From: Bacteroidaceae bacterium
GTDB taxonomy: Bacteria; Bacteroidota; Bacteroidia; Bacteroidales; Bacteroidaceae
NCBI GenBank assembly: GCA_024398635.1
Contig: JAKSIV010000002.1
Coordinates: forward strand, 1-64,000
Length of the DNA: 64,000 nt
Reading direction: 5' to 3'
Below, piece after piece: positions 10,401-19,688 of the stretch (position 1 is its first letter; the number at the start of each line of letters is the position of its first letter). A model generated the notes under the pieces. It was not told the origin of the DNA. It saw only the letters and a list, made by a program, of their open reading frames with translations, and searched no databases. Made by a program: the position numbers and the translations under genes.

Positions 10401-10844
10401 CTCTCATGGAACAACAACTTCAACTTCCGTTACGGTAACCGTATCGTGAACGCTTCACGTCTCGGTGCTGAGGCTCCGCGTGAATTGCGTAACGTTATGG
10501 CCGCCATCAACTGGCGCTGGCGTGTTGAAGGTGATGTAACAGAGGTTCCTCGTACCCTCTACAATTGGGGTTACAACGACCTGGGTTCAGACCGTTACGT
10601 TGAGGACGGTTCATTCCTGCGTTGGACATCTACATCTCTCAGCTATTCACTTGATCCCAAGATCACAAAGAAGATTCATCTGAGCGGTGTAAGTTTCAAC
10701 TTCAACCTGAATAACCTTGCAACCTGGACCAAGTATACCGGTCTTGATCCTGAGGTCAGCTCCGGCCGTGGTCAGGTAGCATCAGATAACAGCCGTACTC
10801 CGCGTTCCCGTAGGGTAACATTCGGTGTCAATGTGAATTTCTAA
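7491..10844 (+). CDS. SusC-like TonB-dependent outer-membrane transporter
   Basis: A 1117-residue outer-membrane transporter that imports oligosaccharides using TonB energy. A signal peptide ends near LLQAQ, followed by a carboxypeptidase-regulatory-like domain (about residues 30-105, VGYETVDIPI), a plug domain (about 120-270, with GQVAGLDI, LRGQSTL, PLIVIDGNIL and WGMRGANGVMEIKTKRG), and a 22-strand barrel ending in an aromatic C-terminus (VTFGVNVNF). It should form a complex with the SusD-like lipoprotein 20 bases downstream. Substrate is inferred from the neighbouring enzymes as a plant cell-wall xylan or arabinan type glycan. Confidence 0.93.
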   Translation: MKYTDRLFKGALAIILAVMPGLLQAQKAGDVISGVINDQEGPMMMVNVTERDAADRIVAHAITDMEGNFSFRLVNPNDRLQVTYVGYETVDIPINKTYFEINMKEQGELPTVEITADRVQETTGLPIPLREASSVVQTINMEDFEGLGITTVDEALQGQVAGLDIVFDSGDLGSRSTMRLRGQSTLTGDGNPLIVIDGNILSIDENTKNQFADGLQNYLDAGLEAQFEQDRLAELLSINPSDIASISFLKDASATAIWGMRGANGVMEIKTKRGRRGATRVNYSYRLNANFQPEGYRYLNGDQYTMFVKESLFNPQLDDALTNDIWEINYVKTKPEYEMWNDNTDWVGAVKKVGISHSHNLSVSGGGDKANFRISAGFDDETGTVVGQKMNRFTTRVNFDYFVSERIKVSTNFSLSYSNNRRSGNTAVSSAQEMMPNLAIYYEDPLTGEPTGVYYLMPETASSQLPKQNNPLLEAAEKESYSINLNVNPDFHLTYNLLGLDNNQTRLTYEGQVQFGVTNSSSENYTPQTLSRNGWKDQNANSTSTSANKNSSINTQHSLTFQPHLKNRNHSIMAMARLTVQNSNGKSLNTGVGGLPSGTFKSPGLPGRITSMSTGASRSRSVGVTTQIHYSYKSKYSVTFTTRSDGTTRTGNAKKWGTFPAASARWNISDEKWFDGIRDSGLLTMAGFNVSWGFTGNAPGGDDMFRSRYSSGSSYMGTTTIYPANIRLSDFQWEESTQWNFGLNLGMFKDKLNANINFYHTTNDKLINNNYPIPSSSGFTSLAAVNDGKMMNEGWDLTVSANRIYSTRIAGKDFSIGGNINFGDNTNQVLEMNDVILKSWQQDFDMSNPHTKYLSYVALKNSYGSIYGFKYKGIYQYTDWSEVEVPGVSGPNAPVVKDADGNVILDSKGKTKPMVFGFGELTNVYKFVGGDVIYEDINHDGNINELDIVYLGSSLPKLNGGFSVRMSWGRLSWNNNFNFRYGNRIVNASRLGAEAPRELRNVMAAINWRWRVEGDVTEVPRTLYNWGYNDLGSDRYVEDGSFLRWTSTSLSYSLDPKITKKIHLSGVSFNFNLNNLATWTKYTGLDPEVSSGRGQVASDNSRTPRSRRVTFGVNVNF

Positions 10845-10864
10845 TCCTAAAGACGAATAATGTT

Positions 10865-12598
10865 ATGAAAAATATTAAGTCATTACTTTTAGTAACACTG
10901 TTGGGAGCGTCATTCACATCGTGCAATGATTTCCTTAACCTGGAGCCTCTGAACGATATCGTTCTGGAGAACTTCTGGACAGACAAGTCTGATGTTGAGA
11001 GCGTATTGCTGGGTGCATACAGTGCTTTGGAAAAATCAGACTGCGTAGTACGCATGAATGTCTGGGGCGAGATGCGTTCCGATAATATAGTTGAAGGTAA
11101 TCAGGCAAGCGAGGATATCCGTCATATCCTCCGTGAGAACCTTTTGATAACCAACCAGTACTGCAAGTACAGCGCATTCTATGATGTAATCAACCGTGCC
11201 AATACGGTGCTTTACTTTGCTCCGCAGGTGGCCGCCAAGGACCCCAACTTCCTGGCAGATGAACTTATGGCTCAGGAGGCTGAGGCTATAGCTTTGCGTT
11301 GCCTTTGCTACTGGTATCTTATCCGCAGTTTCCACGATGTACCGTACGTAACGGAGCCTTCTATTGATGATGAGGGCGGTCGTGCCAAGTTCTATGTTCC
11401 GCAGAGTACTTTTGAGACTGTTTTGGATTCAATCATCAATGATCTGGAAAATGTAAAGAGGTACGCCGTAAACAAGTATGCCAGTGAGGATGCCAATACC
11501 GGTCGTATAACCAAGGCTACAATTTGTGCTATGCTTGCCGATATGTATTTGTGGCGTGGCCGTTCTGACGATTGGGACAAATGTATCGCAGCTTGCGAGG
11601 AGGTCAATTCCCTTAAACTTGCCGAGTATGATAAGATCAGGAGCAAGGAGGGTAAACTCTGCACAATTACCACGTTTAACGGTTATCCTCTTATCTCGGA
11701 TTCCGAGACTGAAGAGATTCTGGGAAACTCATATAACGAGATTTACGGAACAGGCAGATCATTTGAAGCTCTGTTTGAACTCCCTTACAGTTATGATGTA
11801 AATAACCCGTTTGTAAGTACATACTACATGAGCGTTCAGTTCAACGTCAATATGGGTCAGCTCAAGGCTTACCAGAAGATGGGTGACGGTTTTACTGCAA
11901 ACGGTGCTACCGAGGTGTTTGAGCAGGCTTTTGATACACGTTATTACCAGAACCTGTACGCGATGGATAATTCATACGCCATCAGCAAATATACCTACAG
12001 TGATCTGAATCTCTCTGTGGCTGGTGGTGCTCTCATTCGCGAGTCTGCTTCCATCTCACAACAGCGTCAGCCCAACTGGATACTGTACAAGTATTCAGAG
12101 GTCCTGTTGTTCGAAGCTGAGGCATATCTTATGAAAGCCAGGGCTGCCGGTGATGGAAGTGCTGATGAGGCCACATATAAGGCAAAGGCATTCAATCTGA
12201 TTGATGCAGTTAACAAGCGTGCTATCGCATACGATAACGATAAGGTCAGGAAGGCAGCTCCCAAGACTCTTGGTGAACTGTACAATAACGGTAATATAAC
12301 TGTTGGAGCCATGGAGGAACTCCTCTTCAAGGAGCGTCGTCGTGAACTCCTGTTCGAAGGCAAGCGCTGGTATGACCTGGTACGTATTGCCCGCCGCGAC
12401 GGAAATCAGGATGCTCTGCTCAGATATGTAGAGAAAAAACATGATTCCTCTACTCTGAGTGCAGTTAAGATCAAGCTTAAGAACCCGTATGCAATGTACT
12501 TCCCCCTGCATAGGGATGAGGTCCGCAACAGCGAGGGATGTCTCCATCAGAATCCTGCTTATAAGGATGATGAAAAGTCGGAGCAGGCTACGCATTGA
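10865..12598 (+). CDS. SusD/RagB-family glycan-binding lipoprotein
   Basis: Surface lipoprotein of 577 residues that caps the SusC transporter and binds the glycan. The signal peptide ends in the lipobox SFTSC, followed by NDFLNLEPLND, a typical SusD start. The C-terminal part has the family marks: LLFKERRRELLFEGKRWYDLVRI and the ending NPYAMYFPLHRDEVRNS. Helical TPR-like repeats lie between. It directly follows its SusC partner and is followed 27 bases later by a second FAS1 lipoprotein. Confidence 0.94.
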   Translation: MKNIKSLLLVTLLGASFTSCNDFLNLEPLNDIVLENFWTDKSDVESVLLGAYSALEKSDCVVRMNVWGEMRSDNIVEGNQASEDIRHILRENLLITNQYCKYSAFYDVINRANTVLYFAPQVAAKDPNFLADELMAQEAEAIALRCLCYWYLIRSFHDVPYVTEPSIDDEGGRAKFYVPQSTFETVLDSIINDLENVKRYAVNKYASEDANTGRITKATICAMLADMYLWRGRSDDWDKCIAACEEVNSLKLAEYDKIRSKEGKLCTITTFNGYPLISDSETEEILGNSYNEIYGTGRSFEALFELPYSYDVNNPFVSTYYMSVQFNVNMGQLKAYQKMGDGFTANGATEVFEQAFDTRYYQNLYAMDNSYAISKYTYSDLNLSVAGGALIRESASISQQRQPNWILYKYSEVLLFEAEAYLMKARAAGDGSADEATYKAKAFNLIDAVNKRAIAYDNDKVRKAAPKTLGELYNNGNITVGAMEELLFKERRRELLFEGKRWYDLVRIARRDGNQDALLRYVEKKHDSSTLSAVKIKLKNPYAMYFPLHRDEVRNSEGCLHQNPAYKDDEKSEQATH

Positions 12599-12625
12599 TA
12601 AGGTTGAATAAAAACAGAAAATGAT

Positions 12626-14347
12626 ATGAAGAAGTATTTCTCTATAATTAAATCCGTTCTGCTGGCCGCTGTTGTGGTTACTTTCGGTTCATGTAAAGAC
12701 GCATGGAACGACCATTATAGCTATAAAGAGACGGAGAGTAAGTATCCGGTTGACAAAATAGCCGGGACACTTAATGGAATCAGCGGTTACAGTAATTTCT
12801 ACGAGGCCCTGCGTACGACCAGGATGTGCGATAAGCATGGTACCCCCATCAACATCACCTATCTGGACCTTCTCAGTGAGGACCAGTTCCTTACGGTATG
12901 GGCTCCTTCCAACAGTGCTGATGTAGACTGGGATCTTTATACTAAAAAGGATAAGACCCCGGCTGAGCACAAGGAGGTTGGAGAGAAGTTCATTGAGAAC
13001 CATATTGCCCGTTTCAAACACTCTGTAGGTGCAGGAACGGACGAGAAGATCTATATGCTCAACGGCAAGCCATATAAATCAAAGGCTGATGCTATTTCGG
13101 GCGCAGGTTATCATGGAGATGACAAAAACATCCGTTGCAGTAACGGTGTTTTGCACTGCATTGAAGGTGCTCTGGGTTTCCTTCCCAACCTGTATGAGTT
13201 CATTACCACAGATCCGCAGTACAAGGAGGTATTCGGTAACTGGTTCAAGAGCTATACGGTTCAGGAACTCGATCCTTCACGCAGCGTTGCTCAGGGTATC
13301 AATGAGAACGGTGAGATGGTTTACGTGGACTCTGTGATGACAGAGTACAGTGTACTGTTAAGTGAATTCGGTTATATCAACTGCGAGGACAGCACCTTTG
13401 CGCTTGTCCTGCCCACTCCCGAGGTTTGGACAGAGACTTACAACCGTATTAAAAAGCACTTTGTCTACAGAGAAGAGGATTTCAATAACGATTCTTTGCA
13501 GCAGTTCTACACATACACCACTATGATGGGTGATATGTTCTTTAACATGAACAGGAAGGTCAATATGTATCTTCCGGACTCGGTATTCTCAACAGAATAC
13601 TATGCATATGAGAACCGCAGGGATGGAAAGCCCTATCATATTTTCAGCAATCCTTACGATAAGGTTAACGGATTGTTCGGCAGTTGCATTGATTCCATAG
13701 AGTGCAGTAACGGTACAATCTATATCATTAACAAGTGGCCTTTCGAGGATGAGCTCACTTATCTGCGTCCTATTATCATGGAGTTTGAGAACTATTCAGG
13801 TAATATAGGCAGATTCACGACCCTGTACCAGACAATAAGATATATTGATGATGTGGAGTTGGAGAATCCTATTCAGGTTATGAGACTCTCCATGAAGGGT
13901 ATGAACAAGTGGGATGCACAGTTCTACATCCGTAATACGCTTAAGGGAAAGTATGAGGTCAAGTTGGTTGCAGTTCCCAATCTTGTGACATCCATAGTGG
14001 ATCCCGAAGATTCCACAAAGACAGTCCATCAGACTTTCCAGATCCATCCTAAGATTGCTTTTGATACGCCGACCACGTATGATTCAATCCTTTTGGATCC
14101 TTTCACGTATGACACCGTCTATACCTCAAGTGGTAAACCCAGACAGGTCAAGAAGGAGCTTATACTTAACAATAATGTCAGAAAGATTGATACCATGCTC
14201 ATAGGAACAATTGAAGTTCCTTATTGCGGATATGCAATGCCTGGTGCGCGTCTTTCAGTAACGTTAAGCAGTAGGGTTGAAAGTACTCTCAAGTACACCA
14301 GTGAGGCATGGCTCGACTGCTTGATTCTGGAACCTGTTGTTGAATAA
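12626..14347 (+). CDS. FAS1 (fasciclin) domain lipoprotein, second module
   Basis: A 573-residue lipoprotein with signal peptide and lipobox VTFGSC, then KDAWNDHY. A FAS1 domain is visible at about residues 50-190: LTVWAPSNSA, FIENHIARF and SNGVLHCIEGALGF are the typical beta-strand and NG-hx-h motifs. The remaining 380 residues are beta-rich with no catalytic motif recognised. It opens the second FAS1-SusC-SusD module and is 15 bases before its SusC gene. Probable surface glycan-binding or adhesion protein, by position. Much shorter than the first FAS1 protein. Confidence 0.75.
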   Translation: MKKYFSIIKSVLLAAVVVTFGSCKDAWNDHYSYKETESKYPVDKIAGTLNGISGYSNFYEALRTTRMCDKHGTPINITYLDLLSEDQFLTVWAPSNSADVDWDLYTKKDKTPAEHKEVGEKFIENHIARFKHSVGAGTDEKIYMLNGKPYKSKADAISGAGYHGDDKNIRCSNGVLHCIEGALGFLPNLYEFITTDPQYKEVFGNWFKSYTVQELDPSRSVAQGINENGEMVYVDSVMTEYSVLLSEFGYINCEDSTFALVLPTPEVWTETYNRIKKHFVYREEDFNNDSLQQFYTYTTMMGDMFFNMNRKVNMYLPDSVFSTEYYAYENRRDGKPYHIFSNPYDKVNGLFGSCIDSIECSNGTIYIINKWPFEDELTYLRPIIMEFENYSGNIGRFTTLYQTIRYIDDVELENPIQVMRLSMKGMNKWDAQFYIRNTLKGKYEVKLVAVPNLVTSIVDPEDSTKTVHQTFQIHPKIAFDTPTTYDSILLDPFTYDTVYTSSGKPRQVKKELILNNNVRKIDTMLIGTIEVPYCGYAMPGARLSVTLSSRVESTLKYTSEAWLDCLILEPVVE

Positions 14348-14362
14348 AAAAAAGTAAGATAT

Positions 14363-17300
14363 ATGAAGATATTTGACAAGAAAAGGTTTTTTGCCTTGGG
14401 GTTGGCAGGTCTGATGCTGCTGTTTGCAGTTCCTGTATCAGCCCAGAACAGTACAGATAATCTGGTCGTGGTTACCGGTTATGTAACTGATGCAGCTCTT
14501 AACACCCCTATGTCCGGTGTCAGGGTTCAGGCTTACAATAACTCGCGTTACTCGGCCATGAGTAAGGCTGACGGCTCGTACACCATCAGGATTCCAGAGT
14601 ATGTAACCTCTCTGACATTCTATCTGGAGGGTTGCAATACCATTGTACAGGCTCTTAAGGGTCGTACTGAGAATGTGAATGTCAAGATGTATGATGACAA
14701 TTTCTCAGAGATATACAGCACCAGTACCAGCGCATTGTCTGTGGCTGAGGCCGGCATATCATCTGTAAGTGCAGACGTGAGCGTGGATGGTCAGATGCAG
14801 CAGTCTTTGCAGGGTAATATCCTTTCAATCATGCGTTCCGGTCAGCTTGGCATAGGTGCGCTTATGCAGATTGACGGTATCAACTCTCTGAACATCAATA
14901 CCCAGCCTCTTATCGTGCTGGATGGTATAATCCTGGATATGGGTTATGATCATGTAACAATGCATGACGGATTCTACAATAACCTGCTGGCCAACATCCC
15001 GGTCGAGGATATAGAGTCTGTTCAGGTTCTCAAGAACGGTTATGGCGTATATGGTTCAAAGGGTTCAAACGGTGTGATTCTTATCAATACCAAGCGACTC
15101 AAGACCATGGCTACCAAGATTGATGTGAACATATCCGGCAGTTATCAGATGGTTCCCGACCTTCCGTATGTAATGAATGAGTCACAGTACCGTTCATATG
15201 CATCAGAGTTGCTGGGTACCACCGGAACAACACTCAGTTCATTCAAGTTCCTGCAGTCTGATAACAATTATCCCTACTACTACTGGTATCACGAGAATGA
15301 GACAGACTGGAGTAAGGTATCCTATCACGATGCATTTGTCCAGAACTATAACGTGAGCGTACAGGGTGGTGATGATGTCGCAAACTACAGCCTTGCTGTG
15401 GGTTATGTAACAGGCGATGCCACACTTGTTGAAAGTGATTTCTCACGCTTCAACCTGCGTCTTAATTCCGACATCCTGCTTGGTGACAAGTTCTCGATGC
15501 GTTTTGATGCTTCTTACAGTGATGTAACCCGTGACCTTCGTGATGACGGTGCCCCCGATGACATTGACAACACTATGATCAATGCCCCCGGATTCCTTGC
15601 ACTTGTAAAGTCACCTTTCCTGTCACCGTATGCACATATGTACGGAGGTGGAATTACCAACTACCTTGCTACCGAGGATGATTACCTTGATGAGGTTCTT
15701 GGTTCTGAGGTATCACTTGCCAACCCGCTTGCCATACTTGTTAACGGTGACGGTATCAACAAGAACTATTTCGGTAGCCGCTTCATCACATTGGCAGTTA
15801 CTCCCAAGTGGGAGATCAAGCGTAACCGCCTGAACATGTACAGCCAGTTTACATATACCCTGGCCAACTCGGACGAGAACTATTACATTCCTCTGAATGG
15901 TACTCCCCGTTTTGAGATTGAGGGAATAGGTATGGTTGACAACAAGGCTGCTGCCATGTCTGCCAAGCAGGACGGTTTCATGAGCAACACCTTCCTGGAG
16001 TATATCCGTAAGCACAATGCCCATGACTTTAACCTGCAGGCTGGTTTCCGCTATATCAACAACTCCAGATTCCAGACATCAATGACAGGTTACAATTCAG
16101 GTAACGATAAGAAGCCTAATATGGATACCTCCCTTAAGTACAGGGAAACCGATGGTGTCGAGTCAGAGGATATTTCCTTTACATGGTGGGGTCAGGCTGC
16201 CTATAACTACAAGGAAAAGTATTATCTGGGCGCCAGTGTAGGCCTTACCGCTTCTTCACGTTTTGGTAGCGGTGTCGATACCGGAATCTCAATGCTTGGT
16301 GTGCCATGGGGTTTGTTCCCGTCAGTATCTGCTGCATGGGTGGCCTCATCAGAGCCTTGGTTCAATCTCGGTTTTGTAAACTACCTCAAGTTCAATGCCG
16401 GATTTGACATAACAGGTAATGACAGCTATGACGCTTCGGCATCCAAGACCTATTTCTATCCTGTCAAGCTGCTTAACAAGACAGGTGTGGCAATGGCGAA
16501 TATCGGAAACGGTGACCTGCGTTGGGAAAGCACCCGTAAGATTACCGCCGGATTGGAGATGATATTGTTGGACAACCGTCTTTCTCTGTCGGCCAACATG
16601 TTCACTTCAACAACTGATAACCTGCTTTCAATAAGCTCACTTTCATACGTATCAGGTCTTCCTGAATCATGGAGCAACGGCGGATCACTCTCCAACAAGG
16701 GCTTTGATGCATCTTTCAACCTGAAGGTTGTCAACTCCAAAGCCCTGAAGTGGGAGATTGGCGCAGGTATAGGTCACTATAAGAACAAGGTGACCCAACT
16801 CCCGTCGGCAGGTTATGATACAGAACTCTACGGAGCAACTGTAAGGACTCAGGTCGGTAGTCCGGTAGGAGTATTCTACGGATATCAGACTGATCCTTCA
16901 GAAACTGTATTCTCCACATCACAGGCTGCTGCTGATGCAGATTTGTATATGATCTCCGATAAGGGTGTAAGAGTTCCCTTTGAGGCTGGTGATGTACACT
17001 TTATAGACAAGAACGGTGACAAGCTGATAGACAAGAACGATATGGTTCAGATTGGTGACCCCAATCCTGATTTCTACGGAAACCTGTCCACCAGACTTGG
17101 AATGGGTAATTTCTCTGTGAGCGCAACATTCACTTACTCCATTGGTGGTGATGTATACAACTACGAGCGTATGCTGCTTGAGAGCGGTTCAAGATTCATG
17201 AACCAGTCTCTTGCCATGATGAACCACTGGATGGTAGAGGGACAACAGACCGATATACCTCGTGTGATATTCGGTGATCCGCATCACAACGCCCGTTTCT

Positions 17301-17554
17301 CGGACCGTTGGATTGAGGACGGTTCATACATGCGCCTCAAGAATATTACCTTGAGTTACAAGATTCCTGTTCACAGCACATATCTGCAGGGTCTTACCGT
17401 ATGGGGTGCTGCCAACAACCTGTTTACCCTGACCAAGTATCTGGGTTCTGATCCTGAGTTTGTTTCGGGTAACAGTGTTTTTCTGCGCGGTATAGACCGT
17501 GGCCTTGCTCCGCAGTCAACCAATTTCTCATTAGGATTGAAGATTAACCTTTAA
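14363..17554 (+). CDS. SusC-like TonB-dependent outer-membrane transporter, second module
   Basis: A 1063-residue SusC homologue. A signal peptide ends at VSAQN, followed by a carboxypeptidase-regulatory-like domain (VTGYVTDAALNTPMSGV, about residues 33-110), a plug (GQLGIGALMQIDGI, PLIVLDGIIL, GVYGSKGSNGVILINTKR) and a long barrel ending NFSLGLKINL. The plug opening is divergent from the first SusC and lacks its usual LRGQ-type motif, so the two probably handle different ligands. It is 11 bases upstream of its SusD partner. Confidence 0.92.
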   Translation: MKIFDKKRFFALGLAGLMLLFAVPVSAQNSTDNLVVVTGYVTDAALNTPMSGVRVQAYNNSRYSAMSKADGSYTIRIPEYVTSLTFYLEGCNTIVQALKGRTENVNVKMYDDNFSEIYSTSTSALSVAEAGISSVSADVSVDGQMQQSLQGNILSIMRSGQLGIGALMQIDGINSLNINTQPLIVLDGIILDMGYDHVTMHDGFYNNLLANIPVEDIESVQVLKNGYGVYGSKGSNGVILINTKRLKTMATKIDVNISGSYQMVPDLPYVMNESQYRSYASELLGTTGTTLSSFKFLQSDNNYPYYYWYHENETDWSKVSYHDAFVQNYNVSVQGGDDVANYSLAVGYVTGDATLVESDFSRFNLRLNSDILLGDKFSMRFDASYSDVTRDLRDDGAPDDIDNTMINAPGFLALVKSPFLSPYAHMYGGGITNYLATEDDYLDEVLGSEVSLANPLAILVNGDGINKNYFGSRFITLAVTPKWEIKRNRLNMYSQFTYTLANSDENYYIPLNGTPRFEIEGIGMVDNKAAAMSAKQDGFMSNTFLEYIRKHNAHDFNLQAGFRYINNSRFQTSMTGYNSGNDKKPNMDTSLKYRETDGVESEDISFTWWGQAAYNYKEKYYLGASVGLTASSRFGSGVDTGISMLGVPWGLFPSVSAAWVASSEPWFNLGFVNYLKFNAGFDITGNDSYDASASKTYFYPVKLLNKTGVAMANIGNGDLRWESTRKITAGLEMILLDNRLSLSANMFTSTTDNLLSISSLSYVSGLPESWSNGGSLSNKGFDASFNLKVVNSKALKWEIGAGIGHYKNKVTQLPSAGYDTELYGATVRTQVGSPVGVFYGYQTDPSETVFSTSQAAADADLYMISDKGVRVPFEAGDVHFIDKNGDKLIDKNDMVQIGDPNPDFYGNLSTRLGMGNFSVSATFTYSIGGDVYNYERMLLESGSRFMNQSLAMMNHWMVEGQQTDIPRVIFGDPHHNARFSDRWIEDGSYMRLKNITLSYKIPVHSTYLQGLTVWGAANNLFTLTKYLGSDPEFVSGNSVFLRGIDRGLAPQSTNFSLGLKINL

Positions 17555-17565
17555 TATAAGGTATT

Positions 17566-19527
17566 ATGAAACTGAAAACGATATTGACAATTGCTCTTGC
17601 CGCATGTGTTGGGGCTGGAGTGACCTCATGCGAGGATATGCTAAGAGTTGATTCCAAGACTGTTATGTATGACTATGAGAACACTCTTGATGATCCTACT
17701 GATTCGGTCTATTCCGTATTGGGTATCATCAAGAAGATGCAGACCATAGCAGACCGTACAGTCATACTGGGTGAGATACGTGGTGACCTTGTAGCCGTAT
17801 CAGATCATGCATCCGAGGATCTGCGTGACCTGTACAACTATGATTTCAAGTCAATCAAGTCAACCAACAAGTATGATCAGGCTCTTGATTACTATGCAAT
17901 AATCAACAACTGCAACTTCTTCCTGAATCAGGTTGATACTACTTTTACCCGTAATCAGCAGCACTCCATCATGAAGGGTGAGTATATTGTGGTTTTATGC
18001 TACAGAGCTTGGGCTTACCTGCAATTGGCTCAGATTTACGGTGAAGTTCCCTATTTTGACAAACCTATTACGGGTGATGTCGCTTCAAGCCTTAATAAGT
18101 TAAACATTAAGGAACTTGCACAGACATTGCTTCTGGATTTCCAAGGTAAGGAGAAGAACTTTATCGAGTACATGGACAAATACGGTCCCAACTATGGTAA
18201 ATTGGGAGGTGAGGACCTTGGCGGCGGTCAGAAAACGACTGAGCATGAATCAAGGGAGTTGTTTGTGCCGATTCGCCTGATCCTGGGTGATCTCTGTCTG
18301 TGGGCCGAGGATTATGCTCACGCAGCTATCTATTATCATGATTTCCTGGCTGGCGACGATCGTGCGCAAACGACCAGTTTGTCTTGTATAACATGGCTGA
18401 CAGATGATTTCCTCTATTTTGGTGATGATACATATGTTAGCAACATATTCGGTAAGTCGGGTTATATCTGCTATATTCCCATGGAAGCCGATGAGTACAG
18501 TGGTACCGTAAGTGACCTGCGTAACATCTACAACTCTACCGAAGATAACTACTATTGGTATCAGTTGACCCGCTCACGTGCCCTGACTGCTACCAGCGTA
18601 CGCCAGAACTACTGCTATCATTCAAAGATTGACGGTAGCCGTTACCAGTTCCCCGCATATATGGAGAACAAGGAAGATGAATCCATCCTGCTTCGTCGCG
18701 GAGACTTGAGATTGCAGTCGGTTTTGGAGACAGATTATATCATTTTTGATGATGAAGATATCAATGCCGGCATGTACGGATCCGAATACCAAACGTTAAA
18801 TAAAATTAATTCAGAAAAAATTTGGTTATATCGTAAGGACGTCGTATATTTGAGGCTTGCAGAGGCATTGAACCGTTGCGGACTGCCACAAACGGCGTTT
18901 GCGATACTTAAGAGCGGTCTTTGCAAGGCGAACATTGACAGTTTGAGTCAGGGTGAAAAGTTAAGGGCAAGGAATATTGACGGTGTTGATATATCTGAAG
19001 TCTACAACTATTCCACCACCAAGTTTGAGAAGGCTCAGCCCACATGGTACAACACCAGTTTCTCATCGGGTACAGGAACTACTACTGCGTATGTGATGGA
19101 GTGGAATACCGGAAATACGTTCGGAATCCATTCACGCGGATGCGGTGATGCCTCTTTCGACACCCTTTATACTATCGGTAACAAGCTTTCAGAGATGTCT
19201 GCAGCCGGTAATTTGCTGGGTAATGCATTGGTTGATTCAATGCGTGCCGTAGAGGAGTACCTGATTGATGAGATGGCTCTGGAGACCTGTTTTGAGGGAT
19301 ACCGTTTTGGTGACCTGATGCGTATTGCACAGCATCGTGGCGCAGATATAGGCGGTGATTTCGAGAATGATTTCCTGGCCCGCCGTGTTGCTACACGTGA
19401 GACAGCTGTTCTTAACGACAAGGTGGATTATTACAGGGATATGGATATGGACCTCTATACCAAGTTGCTTGGTGACGGCAAGAGTCTTAACAAATCCTGG
19501 TTCCTGGTACTTCCTGACGAGAAATGA
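17566..19527 (+). CDS. SusD/RagB-family lipoprotein, second module
   Basis: A 653-residue SusD-like surface lipoprotein with lipobox GVTSC at the end of the signal peptide. Family marks include AYRAWAYLQLAQIYGEVPYF (about residues 145-165) and LIDEMALETCFEGYRFGDLMRI near the C-terminus. It is larger than the first SusD by about 75 residues. It ends the long co-directional run; a hairpin terminator follows within 12 bases of the stop. A stretch around 18790-18830 is unusually AT-rich for the gene, without breaking the frame. Confidence 0.92.
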   Translation: MKLKTILTIALAACVGAGVTSCEDMLRVDSKTVMYDYENTLDDPTDSVYSVLGIIKKMQTIADRTVILGEIRGDLVAVSDHASEDLRDLYNYDFKSIKSTNKYDQALDYYAIINNCNFFLNQVDTTFTRNQQHSIMKGEYIVVLCYRAWAYLQLAQIYGEVPYFDKPITGDVASSLNKLNIKELAQTLLLDFQGKEKNFIEYMDKYGPNYGKLGGEDLGGGQKTTEHESRELFVPIRLILGDLCLWAEDYAHAAIYYHDFLAGDDRAQTTSLSCITWLTDDFLYFGDDTYVSNIFGKSGYICYIPMEADEYSGTVSDLRNIYNSTEDNYYWYQLTRSRALTATSVRQNYCYHSKIDGSRYQFPAYMENKEDESILLRRGDLRLQSVLETDYIIFDDEDINAGMYGSEYQTLNKINSEKIWLYRKDVVYLRLAEALNRCGLPQTAFAILKSGLCKANIDSLSQGEKLRARNIDGVDISEVYNYSTTKFEKAQPTWYNTSFSSGTGTTTAYVMEWNTGNTFGIHSRGCGDASFDTLYTIGNKLSEMSAAGNLLGNALVDSMRAVEEYLIDEMALETCFEGYRFGDLMRIAQHRGADIGGDFENDFLARRVATRETAVLNDKVDYYRDMDMDLYTKLLGDGKSLNKSWFLVLPDEK

Positions 19528-19536
19528 CAATATACC

Positions 19537-19575
19537 TGAACCTGCGGGGAGATTACCCCTGCGGGTGCAGGTTTT
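19537..19575 (+). terminator. Terminator after the second SusD gene
   Basis: AACCTGC and GCAGGTT form the outer stem, with GGGG/CCCC pairing inside, followed by a short T run. It separates the FAS1-SusC-SusD operon from the large secreted protein gene. Confidence 0.65.
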
Positions 19576-19688
19576 GGTGATAGTTTAACTTAATTAATTA
19601 ACCCATTAACAATTAATTAACCTATTAACAAAAAACATTAGAGAGAGAAAAAGAGTTATTTAACCTATTTATTAATTAAACAATTTTT
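19576..19688 (+). other. AT-rich leader with repeated TTAATTAA
   Basis: This gap is very AT-rich and contains several TTAATTAA/ATTAAC repeats and a purine-rich GAGAGAGAAAAAGAG stretch before the start of the large secreted protein gene. No clear -7 box was found. It resembles the AT-rich untranslated leaders of highly expressed Bacteroidetes genes, but this is inference. Confidence 0.35.

Noticed and set aside
19576-19688. Riboswitch or CRISPR leader in the AT-rich gap
   Set aside because: The TTAATTAA words are irregular, with no spacer array and no conserved aptamer I can recognise.
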